Shown piece by piece: positions 15,237 through 23,498 of a DNA stretch of 28,940 nt. The stretch spans positions 1 to 28,940 of the forward strand of contig JADHWK010000028.1 of NCBI GenBank assembly GCA_016783505.1. Direction: 5' to 3'. A program made the position numbers and the translations under genes. Below the pieces are notes generated by a model. The model had not been told where the DNA came from. It did not search any database and saw only the letters and a program-made list of their open reading frames with translations. Origin of the DNA: Candidatus Zhuqueibacterota bacterium. Lineage in GTDB: Bacteria; BS750m-G25. Numbering within the stretch: position 1 is the stretch's first letter; every line of letters starts with the position of its first letter.

Positions 15237-17459
15237 ATGGCTTTATCGAGCGTTGAGGATATTCTGGGAAAATTGAACCCGGTTCAGCGGGAGGCGGTGG
15301 AATATAACGGAGGTCCCATCTTGATTCTGGCCGGGGCGGGCAGCGGTAAGACCCGGGTGATCACCCACAAGATCGCCTACATCATCGCCACCCGACAGGC
15401 CAAGCCATGGGAGATCCTGGCGCTGACCTTTACCAACAAGGCCGCTGGGGAGATGAAGGAACGTATCCGGACGCTGGTGGGCAAGGGGGCGGATCTGATT
15501 TGGATGGGGACCTTTCACTCCATCTTTGCCCGAATCCTGAGAAAGGAAGGGGAGCGGATCGGCCTTTCCCGGAACTTTACCATCTACGACGAAGAGGACC
15601 AGCAGGGGGTGATCAAGGGGGTGATGAAGGAACTGGACCTGTCAGCACAGGAGTTGACCCCGAGGACGGTTCGTTCCCGGATCAACCGGGCTAAGGATGC
15701 CCTATTGGGCCCAGGGGCTTATGCTGAGGGGGCCGAGGACTTCATCGCTCAACGGGTAGCCCAAATATATTCTGAGTATGAAAAACGCCTCCAGGCAGCC
15801 AACGCCTTAGACTTTGCCGACCTTCTGCTGAAGCCGGTTCGAATGTTTAGGTCCCACCCCGACTTGTTGGGGGTTTACCAAAAACAGTTTTCTGCTATCC
15901 TGGTGGACGAATACCAGGATACCAACCACGCCCAGTCCGTCCTTACGGACCTTTTAGCCGCCCGGCACCGGAACATCTGTGTGGTGGGTGACGATGACCA
16001 GTCCATCTATTCCTGGCGTGGGGCGGATGTGGGCAACATCCTCGGTTTTGAGCAGAATTACCCTAATTGCAAGATATTCCGTTTGGAACAGAACTACCGT
16101 TCTACGAAGACCATTCTGGGAGCCGCTGGGGCGGTGGTGAGCCACAATCGCCGCCGCAAGCCAAAAACGCTGTGGACGAGCCGGGGGGACGGCGAGGTGG
16201 TAACCCTGATGAAGATGCCCGACGAGCGGGAAGAGGTCCTTGGGGTCGTCCGTAAGATCGAAACCTTTATGGCGGAGGATAAGCGTCAGCCCCGGGATTT
16301 CGCCGTTCTTTATCGCACCAACGCCCAGTCACGGGGACTGGAGGAGGGGCTCAGACGGGCGGGGATTCCCTACACCATCGTGGGGGGGATCCGCTTTTAC
16401 GAACGCCGAGAGATTAAGGATGTCTTAGCCTACCTCCGGGTGGTGGTCAATCCCCAGGATGATTTCTCACTATTGCGGATCATCAACGTCCCCCCCCGGG
16501 GGATTGGGGCTGTCACCCTGTCCAGGCTTAAGGAGCTGGCCCGCCAGCAAGGTTTAAGTCTATTCGGAGCTTTGAAGTTGGCCGGAGAAGAGGTATCCAT
16601 CCTCCCGGAAAAAAGAAAACGATTAAAGCAACTTAACAGCGTTTTAAAGAAATATGGCTCTTCCCGAAAAAAAGTGTCCCCGGGGGAACTGGCCCGGGGC
16701 CTTCTGGATGATGTGGGCTACTGGGAATATCTGGAGCAGGATAGTACACCAAAAGGGGAGGATCGAGTCGAGAACGTGAAGGAGTTGCTGCGGGGGATGG
16801 AAGAATTTAGCACACTCCATGCGGAAGGGAACCTGGAGGCCTTTCTGGCCGAGGTCTCCTTATTGACCGATATTGATAGCTGGGATGATCGAAAGAACGG
16901 GGTGACCATGATGACCCTCCACGCTGCCAAGGGGTTGGAGTTTCCGGTGGTCTTCATCACCGGTTTAGAAGAGGGGCTTTTTCCCTTAGCCTCTAACCTG
17001 GATGATCCGGCCCAGTTGGAAGAGGAGAGGCGCCTTTTCTATGTGGGGGCCACCCGGGCCGAGGAAAGATTGCTTTTGTCCTGTGCCTTCAGGCGCAGGC
17101 GCTTCGGAGGCCAATATGGCATCCCCTCCCGCTTTATTGACGAGGTCCCCACGGAATACCTGGAGACAGAGGGAGAGGATGTCACCTGGGGGGCGGCCTT
17201 CAGCCCTGAAGATATAACCGGGACCGAAAAAACCTACCAGAGGATAGAAGACGAATATTCCATGGGGGAGGAGGGGGATTTTCGCTTGAAAGTAGGACAA
17301 ACGGTTCATCATTCCCGATTCGGCCGCGGTCGCATACTAGGAAAATCGGGCTTTGGGGAGATGACCCGGCTGGTTGTGGATTTTGAAAAGAGCGGGCGTA
17401 AACGCCTTCTGCTTAAATACGCTCATCTTCAGGTTTTGTATGAGGATGAAGATAGTTAA
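15237..17459 (+). CDS. pcrA: ATP-dependent DNA helicase PcrA/UvrD
   Basis: This 740-residue protein is a full-length superfamily 1A helicase. LNPVQREAV Q-motif is followed by Walker A AGAGSGKT (32-39), TFTNKAAGEMKERI (motif Ia), VDEYQDT (motif II, ~223), GDDDQSIYSWRG (motif III, ~251), EQNYRST (motif IV), TLHAAKGLEFPVV (motif V, ~560) and EERRLFYVGATRAEERL (motif VI, ~596). The C-terminal 60 residues (VGQTVHHSRFGRGRILG, LVVDFEKSGRKRLLLKYAHL) form the Tudor-like domain by which PcrA/UvrD contacts RNA polymerase. It acts in excision repair, replication restart and removal of RNA polymerase or RecA from DNA. The leader contains the palindrome at 15004. A G-rich tract follows the gene, as it does the other UvrD-type gene at 1-1842. 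Confidence 0.97.
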   Translation: MALSSVEDILGKLNPVQREAVEYNGGPILILAGAGSGKTRVITHKIAYIIATRQAKPWEILALTFTNKAAGEMKERIRTLVGKGADLIWMGTFHSIFARILRKEGERIGLSRNFTIYDEEDQQGVIKGVMKELDLSAQELTPRTVRSRINRAKDALLGPGAYAEGAEDFIAQRVAQIYSEYEKRLQAANALDFADLLLKPVRMFRSHPDLLGVYQKQFSAILVDEYQDTNHAQSVLTDLLAARHRNICVVGDDDQSIYSWRGADVGNILGFEQNYPNCKIFRLEQNYRSTKTILGAAGAVVSHNRRRKPKTLWTSRGDGEVVTLMKMPDEREEVLGVVRKIETFMAEDKRQPRDFAVLYRTNAQSRGLEEGLRRAGIPYTIVGGIRFYERREIKDVLAYLRVVVNPQDDFSLLRIINVPPRGIGAVTLSRLKELARQQGLSLFGALKLAGEEVSILPEKRKRLKQLNSVLKKYGSSRKKVSPGELARGLLDDVGYWEYLEQDSTPKGEDRVENVKELLRGMEEFSTLHAEGNLEAFLAEVSLLTDIDSWDDRKNGVTMMTLHAAKGLEFPVVFITGLEEGLFPLASNLDDPAQLEEERRLFYVGATRAEERLLLSCAFRRRRFGGQYGIPSRFIDEVPTEYLETEGEDVTWGAAFSPEDITGTEKTYQRIEDEYSMGEEGDFRLKVGQTVHHSRFGRGRILGKSGFGEMTRLVVDFEKSGRKRLLLKYAHLQVLYEDEDS

Positions 17460-17479
17460 TTGTTTGGGCATTTAAAAGA

Positions 17480-17505
17480 GGGGCAGGGGGGCAGAGGGGG
17501 CGGGG
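17480..17505 (+). repeat. G-quadruplex-forming tract, copy 3 of the G-rich repeat
   Basis: Four G runs (4, 6, 5 and 4 bases) separated by CA, CAGA and C fit the strict G4 pattern with very short loops. It lies 20 bases after the pcrA stop on the coding strand. Confidence 0.7.
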
Positions 17506-17533
17506 AGGTAAGATAAAACTGTAATTTCTCTTT

Positions 17534-18238
17534 GTGCCCTTCGAAAGGGGGCGTTTTAACTTGACCATGGATTGCAAATTATCACACCTGAAGGTTCTTG
17601 TAGACTTAATAGGTTTTATAGTTTTGGGAAAATTTCTCTTTATTTTTTCTCCAAAGTTTCTTATAATGATAGATAGGATTAATAAAAGAGAAAAAACGGG
17701 AGTATTTTGTGTGAGGGCAAAAATATCAAATCCTGATATGGGGGCAAATTTATTCGCACAGTTTACCCCGTCAATCTCGGGGCCTGACACCCTGTGGACA
17801 AAGACCTTCGGGGGAAGTGATACTGATGTGGGACGCTCTGTCCAGCAGACCACTGATGGGGGATATATCATCACTGGATATACCAGGTCTTACGGTGCAG
17901 GTAATTATGATGTCTGGCTCATTAAACTCATGGCAGAAACAGGGATTATTGAGGAAGTTAATCCGCCCGCTCCAATGGCCTTTTCCCTTTCCCAGAACTA
18001 CCCCAATCCCTTCAACCAAGCGACCACCTTCCGCTATGGTCTGCCCAGGGCCTCTAAAGTGACACTTAAGATTTACAATCTAGTTGGCGAAGAAGTTGCC
18101 ACCCTTGGGGGTCAACATCAAGGGACCGGGTTTCATGAAATCCAGTGGGACGCTTCCGGGTTCTCCTCGGGCGTCTACTTCTACAGAATTGAAGCGGATG
18201 AATCTCAAACCATTAAAAAGATGGTTCTGCTGAAGTGA
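17534..18238 (+). CDS. Truncated T9SS-sorted protein (single propeller-like repeat plus sorting domain)
   Basis: The 234-codon frame has three parts. The first ~80 residues (GTG at 17534 or ATG at 17567) do not look like a secreted N-terminus and have AT-rich codons. Residues about 83-140 contain one unit of a repeat common in FCB secreted proteins ([20 protein letters not shown] and [12 protein letters not shown]), normally present many times over. From about 155 a complete type-A C-terminal sorting domain follows ([12 protein letters not shown]..., ending TIKKMVLLK). The missing signal peptide and single repeat suggest a remnant left after deletion of most of a larger gene. The 3' end and its terminator are closely related to those of the gene at 26072. 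Confidence 0.5.
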   Translation: MPFERGRFNLTMDCKLSHLKVLVDLIGFIVLGKFLFIFSPKFLIMIDRINKREKTGVFCVRAKISNPDMGANLFAQFTPSISGPDTLWTKTFGGSDTDVGRSVQQTTDGGYIITGYTRSYGAGNYDVWLIKLMAETGIIEEVNPPAPMAFSLSQNYPNPFNQATTFRYGLPRASKVTLKIYNLVGEEVATLGGQHQGTGFHEIQWDASGFSSGVYFYRIEADESQTIKKMVLLK

Positions 18239-18261
18239 GCCCCGTTAACCGGTAATTTTGG

Positions 18262-18300
18262 AAAAAGCCAGTCTCCTTAAGTATGGGGCTGGCTTTTTCT
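18262..18300 (+). terminator. Intrinsic terminator of the truncated T9SS gene
   Basis: AAAAAGCCAG (18262-18271) pairs with CTGGCTTTTT (18289-18298), with further CTCC/GGGG pairing inside. The same structure, with nearly the same sequence, follows the gene at 26072 (28205-28243). Confidence 0.8.
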
Positions 18301-18324
18301 TTTGGGGTTACCCCATAAATTTCC

Positions 18325-18353
18325 TTGTTTTTTTGTCTATATTATTGTATATT
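18325..18353 (+). promoter_or_regulatory. Probable promoter of the TPR gene
   Basis: TTGTTT, 17 bases, TATATT, giving a leader of about 180 bases. A TATAAT at 18371-18376 is an alternative -10 element but lacks a good -35 partner. Confidence 0.45.
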
Positions 18354-18441
18354 TATTCATTATGTTTTACTATAATTCTCGATAATTCTTGCTACCGGTG
18401 GATGTTGTCATCCGTCGGAATTCCGGGGTTTCAATATAATA

Positions 18442-18497
18442 GTCGAGGATGACCCGCCTGTCCCGAACCTTCGGGACGGGCAGGCAATATCCTCGAC
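18442..18497 (+). repeat. Strong nested hairpin in the TPR gene leader
   Basis: GTCGAGGAT (18442-18450) pairs with ATCCTCGAC (18489-18497); inside, GCCTG pairs with CAGGC and TCCCGAA with TTCGGGA. The core is the same tcccga-ttcggga hairpin seen at 6997, 15075 and 28393. A second hairpin, AACCGTT/AACGGTT (18509-18524), stands between it and the start codon. Confidence 0.6.
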
Positions 18498-18541
18498 GAG
18501 CAGAAAATAACCGTTTCAACGGTTTATTGTCCGGAACATAA

Positions 18542-21500
18542 ATGAGAAATCATCTTAAATTGATGGTTCTTCTGGCTGCTGGTTTATTGGTGGAGCCATT
18601 GCTCTGTTTAGCCCAATCCCAGGGGGAGCAGGACTTCCTGTATGCCAAACGTCTCTACCAGGATGGTATGGACGATGCCTCCGTGGAACAGCTCAGTCGC
18701 TTTCTGGTCAATTTTCCCCGCAGCGTCTGGGTTCCGGAGGCTCAATTTCTTTTAGGTGAGACCTATTTCCGATTGGGGTCGTTTGAGGATGCCCGGCGGG
18801 CCTATCAACGGCTGGCCGGGGAGCATCCCCGCTCGGAATTTGCCGATCGGGCCCTGTACAAGGTTGGCCTCTGCTTCCAGCGAATGGACCGGCTGGCCGA
18901 TGGGGCCTTCGCCCTTATGCGGCTGAAGGATTTTTATCCTAACAGCGGGCTCACCTCAGGGGCCTTTCTGCTGGCGGCCACTTTCTTTGCCCAGAACGAC
19001 GATCTGGAAGAAGCCGAGCGAACCCTTCGGACGATGCTGGCCGAATACCCCCAGAGCGACCAGTACTTCCGGGCCCGCATCACCCTGGGTCAATTGCTGA
19101 GACGAATGGGAAAACCCAACCAGGCCCTGCGAGAGCTGGGAAAGGTGACCGATAACTGCGAGGACCCGACCGAGGTGGCCTGGGCCCACCTGCTGAAGGC
19201 GGAAATTTTCGCCCAGGAGTGGGAGATGGACCGGGCCAGACAGGAACTGACAAAGATAAGATCCGACTTCCCAAACACCCCGTATTACCATCCGGCCACG
19301 CTAAGATTGGGGGAGCTGGCCCTGCATCAGGGGGCCTTTTCCGAGGCGGAAAAGCTGTTCGACCAGCTCACCCGAGAAACGGATCAGGATTCCCTCCGCG
19401 GTCGGGCACACGAACGGAAAGGGGATGGCTTTTATCTGCAGGGCCGCTATCGCCCGGCAGGGTTGGAATATCAAAAGGTTAAGGAAAAATCCCCCCGGGT
19501 GCACTTCAAGCTGGGGTTGGTCTATGATCAACTGGGCCAGTTTGATCGGGCGGTAATGAGCTGGGATCAGGCTGCCCGCAGGGAAAACCCATGGAAGGAA
19601 TGGGCCCTTCTCCGGTTGACCGGCGGCTGTTCAGAAAAGGGGGACCGGGAACGATCCAACCAATATGGTAAGGCATACCTCAGCTCTTTTCACAATGGGG
19701 AGTCCCGGGATCGGGTCCGCTACCTGATGGGTGAAAATTTTCGGATGGCGGATCAATGGGATGCTGCCCTGAATTCCTTTCAACTCCTGCTTCAGGAGAC
19801 TTCGCTCAGTTCCTTAGCCGACGATGCCGCCTTCGCCCTGGCTCAGGTCTATGAGGAAATGGGGGATGTGGACCATGCTCTGACATTTTACCTAACCGTG
19901 GTGGATAGCTTCGGCGCCGGGGAATTCCGAAAGGCCTCCGAGGATAGAGTCCGTTATTTGAAAACGTTCGTCGTAAAGAGTCCAGATTCTGGACTTAAGA
20001 ATCTGAACTTATTGATCACCGAGACGGTGGAGGGGAGAGAGGGGGGAAAGCTGCTTTTTAACCTGGGAATGCTCTACTTTAAGGACCTTAAAGAGTATGA
20101 AAAGGCCATAGTCCAGTTCAAAAAATCCTTGACCTTCAGCCAGGACATTGAGACCGCCGTTGATGCCTGGTATTATCTGGCCAATTCATACCGATTGCTG
20201 GGTTTGAAAAAGGAATATGAAGGGGATCGTCGGAGGGCGCGTAAATTGAAGAAAAAGGCGGTCATCTACTACCAGGATCTGATCAAAAATTACCCCCGGA
20301 ACCGGTGGTCGGCCGATGCAGCCGCCCAACTGTACGGTGTCCAGTTGGAATTAAAAGGTGGCGAGAGGGTATCTCCCTCTGTAATAGAGGGGTTGGTTCG
20401 GCCTCTAAGGGAGCTGGATAAGCGGGGGAGGTTTAGTGACCTGATCTGGTTCCGGCTGGGGGAATCCTACTTTTACCTGGGGAGGAGAACTCGCAAGGAA
20501 TCGAATCGAAGGGAACATTTTCAGAACGCCGTGACCTATTTTGACAGCCTGATCGTTCAGCAACCGGGCAGTCGGTGGGGGGGGCATGCTGTCTATCAAC
20601 GGGGCTTATCCCATCTGGAACTGGGGGATACGGCGGCGGCAAAAAGTGATTTTGAGGGGGTCGTTTACCATCATCCCCGCAGCCAGTGGGTTCTTCCCAG
20701 CTATCTTGAACTGATCCGACTGGCACAATCCAATTTGGATGAACGGATTTCCTACTATAAGATTATTTCGGAAAAATTATATTACACTCCGGAAGCAAAG
20801 GAGGTCCCTCATAAATTGGCTGCCGCCTATGCGCAAGCAGGGCGCTTTCAGAAAGCGTTGGAAATTTACTTAACACTGGGGGCGGGAGAACCGGATCCGA
20901 TCTGGCCGGGGGAGGGTTACAGGTTCGACTACGAGATCGCCGGCTGTTATGAGGGGATGGGGGATAGCTACCAGGCGGAAAAATATTATAAAAAGGTTTT
21001 AAGCAAGGGTCCAGGAGGTCCTCACTACCATAGTGCACTGTATACGCTGGGTGATCTCTATTATGCTGGTTACCAGCTCGAATTAGCCATTAGAATGTTT
21101 TCGGAACTTCTGGGTTCGGTACCTGAAGCCTATGTAGGTCAGAAGGCCAGGGAGAAATTGGCCGATATCCATTTTCAACTACGGGATTATTCTAAGGCCC
21201 GTGCCCTTTACAGCGAGTTGGTCCAACGGGTCTCAAATCCGGAAATCCTGCGGCACTTAAGGACACGACTCATCATCTGCCTCTACCGAACCGGCGAGTT
21301 AAAAGAGGCCAAAAAGAGGGTGAAAGCCTTTAAGAAGGATTATCCTGACACAAAAGAGGAGATGGCCGGGTTTTATCTTGAAAAGGGGATTTTTCTGGGG
21401 GAAAACAAAGAGTTCGATGAAGCGGAAAAAGCGTTTTTAACCTTAGTTAAGCATTACCCCGAGACGGATGCGGTGGCCAAAGCCAAATATCAGATCGGTC

Positions 21501-22237
21501 GCCTTAAGATCATGAGGAACGATCTTGAAGGGGCGGTAAGCTGGCTAAGAGACATCCCCAAGGATCATCCCCACCATTCGGTGCTGCCCGAACTTTACCT
21601 GACCCTGGGGACTCTTTACTATCGCCTTGGGGATTATCCGGGGGCGGTGAAGGCTTACAAATGGGTTGTGGAGAATGGGGGGACGGGGGAAATGGTGCCC
21701 ATCGCCATGAATAATCTGATCGGAACTTACAAAGAGATGAAATACTGGGAAGCCGCTCTGGACCTGACCGAGGATTATCTGGCCCGCTTTCCGGAGTCTG
21801 AGGACGCTTTTCAGAAAAAGATGGAAATTGGGAGTCTCTACCGAAATATGAAGGACTATGACTTTGCCATTTCTACCTACCGGGACCTTTTGCCCGATGC
21901 CGGCAGCGAGGACGAAGCGGCTCTCCAATTCTACATTGGGGAATGTTACTATCATAAAGGCCAGTATGAACAGGCGGTGCTGGAGTTTTTAAAGGTGAAA
22001 TACCTGGGGAAACGGACCAAGCTGGACTGGGCGGTAACCGCTCTGTATAATGCCGGGATGTCCTACGAACGTCTACACAAATACGATCAGGCGGAGCGCA
22101 TCTACAATCAGATCATTGACCAGTACGGGGCCGAATCCAACTACGGCCGCGGAGCCAGGAAACGCCTTCAGGAAATGAAATCGTTGAGGGAAAAAAGGGG
22201 TAAAGATAGTCGGTTATTCCGCAATAAGAATCAGTAG
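18542..22237 (+). CDS. Large exported TPR-repeat protein
   Basis: This 1231-residue protein begins with a signal peptide (MRNHLKLMVLLAAGLLVEPL..., likely cut near LCLAQ). The rest is almost wholly tetratricopeptide-like helix pairs from about residue 30 to 1215, for example FLLGETYFRLGSFEDARRAY, YFKDLKEYEKAIVQFKKSL, YYRLGDYPGAVKAYKWV and YNAGMSYERLHKYDQAERIY. Several units have the YbgF/BamD-like form with FP or YP at the turn (VNFPRS, EYPQS). Such proteins act as periplasmic scaffolds in envelope assembly; the specific partner is unknown. The last 20 residues are basic. A damaged copy of its 3' end lies downstream at 23027-23188, with a toxin-antitoxin module in between. Confidence 0.85.
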   Translation: MRNHLKLMVLLAAGLLVEPLLCLAQSQGEQDFLYAKRLYQDGMDDASVEQLSRFLVNFPRSVWVPEAQFLLGETYFRLGSFEDARRAYQRLAGEHPRSEFADRALYKVGLCFQRMDRLADGAFALMRLKDFYPNSGLTSGAFLLAATFFAQNDDLEEAERTLRTMLAEYPQSDQYFRARITLGQLLRRMGKPNQALRELGKVTDNCEDPTEVAWAHLLKAEIFAQEWEMDRARQELTKIRSDFPNTPYYHPATLRLGELALHQGAFSEAEKLFDQLTRETDQDSLRGRAHERKGDGFYLQGRYRPAGLEYQKVKEKSPRVHFKLGLVYDQLGQFDRAVMSWDQAARRENPWKEWALLRLTGGCSEKGDRERSNQYGKAYLSSFHNGESRDRVRYLMGENFRMADQWDAALNSFQLLLQETSLSSLADDAAFALAQVYEEMGDVDHALTFYLTVVDSFGAGEFRKASEDRVRYLKTFVVKSPDSGLKNLNLLITETVEGREGGKLLFNLGMLYFKDLKEYEKAIVQFKKSLTFSQDIETAVDAWYYLANSYRLLGLKKEYEGDRRRARKLKKKAVIYYQDLIKNYPRNRWSADAAAQLYGVQLELKGGERVSPSVIEGLVRPLRELDKRGRFSDLIWFRLGESYFYLGRRTRKESNRREHFQNAVTYFDSLIVQQPGSRWGGHAVYQRGLSHLELGDTAAAKSDFEGVVYHHPRSQWVLPSYLELIRLAQSNLDERISYYKIISEKLYYTPEAKEVPHKLAAAYAQAGRFQKALEIYLTLGAGEPDPIWPGEGYRFDYEIAGCYEGMGDSYQAEKYYKKVLSKGPGGPHYHSALYTLGDLYYAGYQLELAIRMFSELLGSVPEAYVGQKAREKLADIHFQLRDYSKARALYSELVQRVSNPEILRHLRTRLIICLYRTGELKEAKKRVKAFKKDYPDTKEEMAGFYLEKGIFLGENKEFDEAEKAFLTLVKHYPETDAVAKAKYQIGRLKIMRNDLEGAVSWLRDIPKDHPHHSVLPELYLTLGTLYYRLGDYPGAVKAYKWVVENGGTGEMVPIAMNNLIGTYKEMKYWEAALDLTEDYLARFPESEDAFQKKMEIGSLYRNMKDYDFAISTYRDLLPDAGSEDEAALQFYIGECYYHKGQYEQAVLEFLKVKYLGKRTKLDWAVTALYNAGMSYERLHKYDQAERIYNQIIDQYGAESNYGRGARKRLQEMKSLREKRGKDSRLFRNKNQ

Positions 22238-22275
22238 TTTTACGGATTGACATGGACAACTAAAAATTGCATTTA
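22113..22275 (+). repeat. Direct repeat R1: 3' end of the TPR gene and following bases
   Basis: This segment starts TCATTGACCAGTACGGGGCC and covers the last ~40 codons of the TPR gene plus ~40 bases after it. It matches R2 at 23027-23188 at roughly 85% by eye over the first 100 bases. The cassette between the two copies is the VapBC-type module with its promoter. Confidence 0.8.
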
Positions 22276-22299
22276 ACAAAATGCCTGTTTATTTTTCCC

Positions 22300-22328
22300 T
22301 TGATTATGATTCGTAAATTCAATATATT
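22300..22328 (+). promoter_or_regulatory. Probable promoter of the VapBC-type module
   Basis: TTGATT, exactly 17 bases, TATATT. The leader to the antitoxin ATG would be about 38 bases, with AGGGG 6 bases before the start. Confidence 0.6.
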
Positions 22329-22372
22329 TATGATAGAATGCAAAACAGAAATATAATAACCAGGGGTTTCCA

Positions 22373-22609
22373 ATGAAAGAGAATTCAACAATTACAAAAG
22401 TCATTTTAGAGGAAGTTAAGGGGCTTTCCGAAGAGGAAGGAAAGAAGATTTTAGATTTTATTCAAAGGTTTAAGTACAGTACAAAATTGAAAAAATCACC
22501 CCTTAAACCAAATAGACAGGATCCATTGGAGAATGTGATTGGATGCTGTGATGGTCCCACAGACCTTTCAAAGAAACATGACCTCTATATTTATGGCAAC
22601 AGTTTATGA
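22373..22609 (+). CDS. Antitoxin of VapBC-type module
   Basis: This 78-residue protein contains ITKVILEEVKGLSEEEGKKI and LDFIQRFKYSTKLKK in its first half, resembling the short DUF2281-like antitoxins often found before PIN-domain toxins. The second half (NVIGCCDGPTDLSKKHDLYI) would be the toxin-binding tail. Its stop overlaps the toxin ATG by four bases (ATGA). The start is supported by AGGGG 6 bases upstream and a promoter at 22300. There is no obvious DNA-binding fold, so autoregulation is uncertain. Confidence 0.75.
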   Translation: MKENSTITKVILEEVKGLSEEEGKKILDFIQRFKYSTKLKKSPLKPNRQDPLENVIGCCDGPTDLSKKHDLYIYGNSL

Positions 22610-23025
22610 TATTCATTGATACTTGGGCATGGCTGGGGATGGCTGATAAAAATGACAGTTATCACCAAAAGGCCACTGCTTTATACCGTCGACTCAAAAG
22701 TGAAGCCGTTCAATATGTGACCTCAGATTATGTGTTGGATGAGGTGATTACCGCTTTATTTCGGGCAGTTCCGTTTGAACAGGCTGTTCGATTTATTGAG
22801 GCTATCGTTAAATTGAGAGACGGTAATAAGCTCATCATAGAGCCGGTAACCCCCATTATATTTGATGATGCTTGGACATTACGTAAGAAATATCAGGATA
22901 AACCGGTTATTTCCTCCACTGATTTTACCTCCTTTTCCATCATGCGCAAGCTTAATATTAGCCGGGTTTTTACGGGGGATGTTCATTTTGAGTCGGTGAA
23001 TCTGGGATTTGTATTGGAAAAATAA
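22606..23025 (+). CDS. PIN-domain ribonuclease toxin (VapC-type)
   Basis: This 139-residue protein is a complete PIN domain. The acidic metal-binding residues are all present: Asp5 in MIFIDTWAW, Glu46 in DYVLDEVITAL, Asp106 in SSTDFTSF and Asp125 in VFTGDVHF. PIN toxins cut specific RNAs, often tRNA or rRNA, with Mg2+ when released from the antitoxin. Both genes are intact. The stop codon is one base before the start of direct repeat R2, so the module ends precisely at the repeat boundary. It is coupled to its antitoxin by an ATGA overlap. Confidence 0.9.
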   Translation: MIFIDTWAWLGMADKNDSYHQKATALYRRLKSEAVQYVTSDYVLDEVITALFRAVPFEQAVRFIEAIVKLRDGNKLIIEPVTPIIFDDAWTLRKKYQDKPVISSTDFTSFSIMRKLNISRVFTGDVHFESVNLGFVLEK

Positions 23026-23026
23026 G

Positions 23027-23188
23027 TCATTGACCAATATGGGCCGAATCCAACTATGGCCGCGGGGTCAGGAAACGCCTTCAAGAAATGAAGTCTTCAA
23101 GGGAAAAAGGGGGTGAAGATAACCGGTGAGTCCGAAATAAAAATTACCAGTTTTGCGGATTGACATTAATGACGAAAAATTGTATTAA
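23027..23188 (+). pseudogene. Direct repeat R2: decayed copy of the TPR gene 3' end
   Basis: It starts TCATTGACCAATATGGGCCG and follows R1 closely through AGGAAACGCCTTCAAGAAAT and on to AAAAATTGTATTAA. Relative to R1 one G is missing (GGGCC against GGGGCC), which shifts the frame, and there is no start, so it cannot encode protein. R2 leads straight into a strong terminator, whereas the matching bases after R1 have lost that hairpin. R2 may therefore mark where the TPR gene and its terminator originally ended. Confidence 0.8.
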
Positions 23189-23228
23189 AAAAAGGCCTAT
23201 TCATTCATCTTGAGTAGGCCTTTTTTTT
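23187..23228. terminator. Bidirectional terminator T1 (left copy of a matched pair)
   Basis: AAAAAGGCCTA pairs perfectly with TAGGCCTTTTT around a 15-base loop, with A-run before and T-run after, so it could act on both strands. Bases 23194-23224 match 25849-25879 with a single mismatch in 31. Confidence 0.85.
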
Positions 23229-23252
23229 TGGAAACTGTTAACTTAACTGTCG

Positions 23253-23447
23253 CTAATTTGTATATATAGGAATCTCAACTCCAAGCTCCAGATGGTTTTT
23301 GATATACTCCAGGAACACCGCAAACCGAGCAAATCTAAATAGCCTCCAAAATAACCAGCCCATAATCTCCGCAGGTAAAACCACATAAAAACTAATTATA
23401 TACGGTAGACCCCCAAAAAAATTAATTTTTTTCTTGACAATATCCAA
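23253..23447 (-). CDS. Possible small membrane-associated protein
   Basis: This 64-codon minus-strand frame (TTG start at 23447; an internal ATG gives about 35 residues) encodes aromatic, amphipathic sequence: PYIISFYVVLPAEIMGWLFW followed by RLFRFARFAVFLEYIKNHLE. It converges on the bidirectional terminator T1. Its composition is less AT-rich than the flanking island. The start region overlaps the plus-strand promoter at 23434, and no Shine-Dalgarno is clear. It could be a real small protein, the tail of a deleted gene, or chance. Confidence 0.25.
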   Translation of the reverse strand: MDIVKKKINFFGGLPYIISFYVVLPAEIMGWLFWRLFRFARFAVFLEYIKNHLELGVEIPIYTN

Positions 23448-23462
23448 ATAAATTGTTATCTT
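23434..23462 (+). promoter_or_regulatory. Strong promoter of the AT-rich operon
   Basis: TTGACA, exactly 17 bases, TATCTT. Initiation near 23469 gives a leader of about 400 bases before the first gene at 23878. Confidence 0.65.
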
Positions 23463-23498
23463 ACATCGAAAGATATTACTTAAGATATGAATCTGACC

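Larger units (their letters stand above)
18239..18541. other. Intergenic region: terminator, promoter and structured leader of the TPR gene
   Basis: These 303 bases hold, in order, the terminator of the preceding gene, a TTTGGGG/CCCCATAAA palindrome (about 18302-18319), a probable promoter (18325-18353) and a ~180-base leader with two hairpins (18442-18497 and 18508-18525). No gene is seen. Confidence 0.55.
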
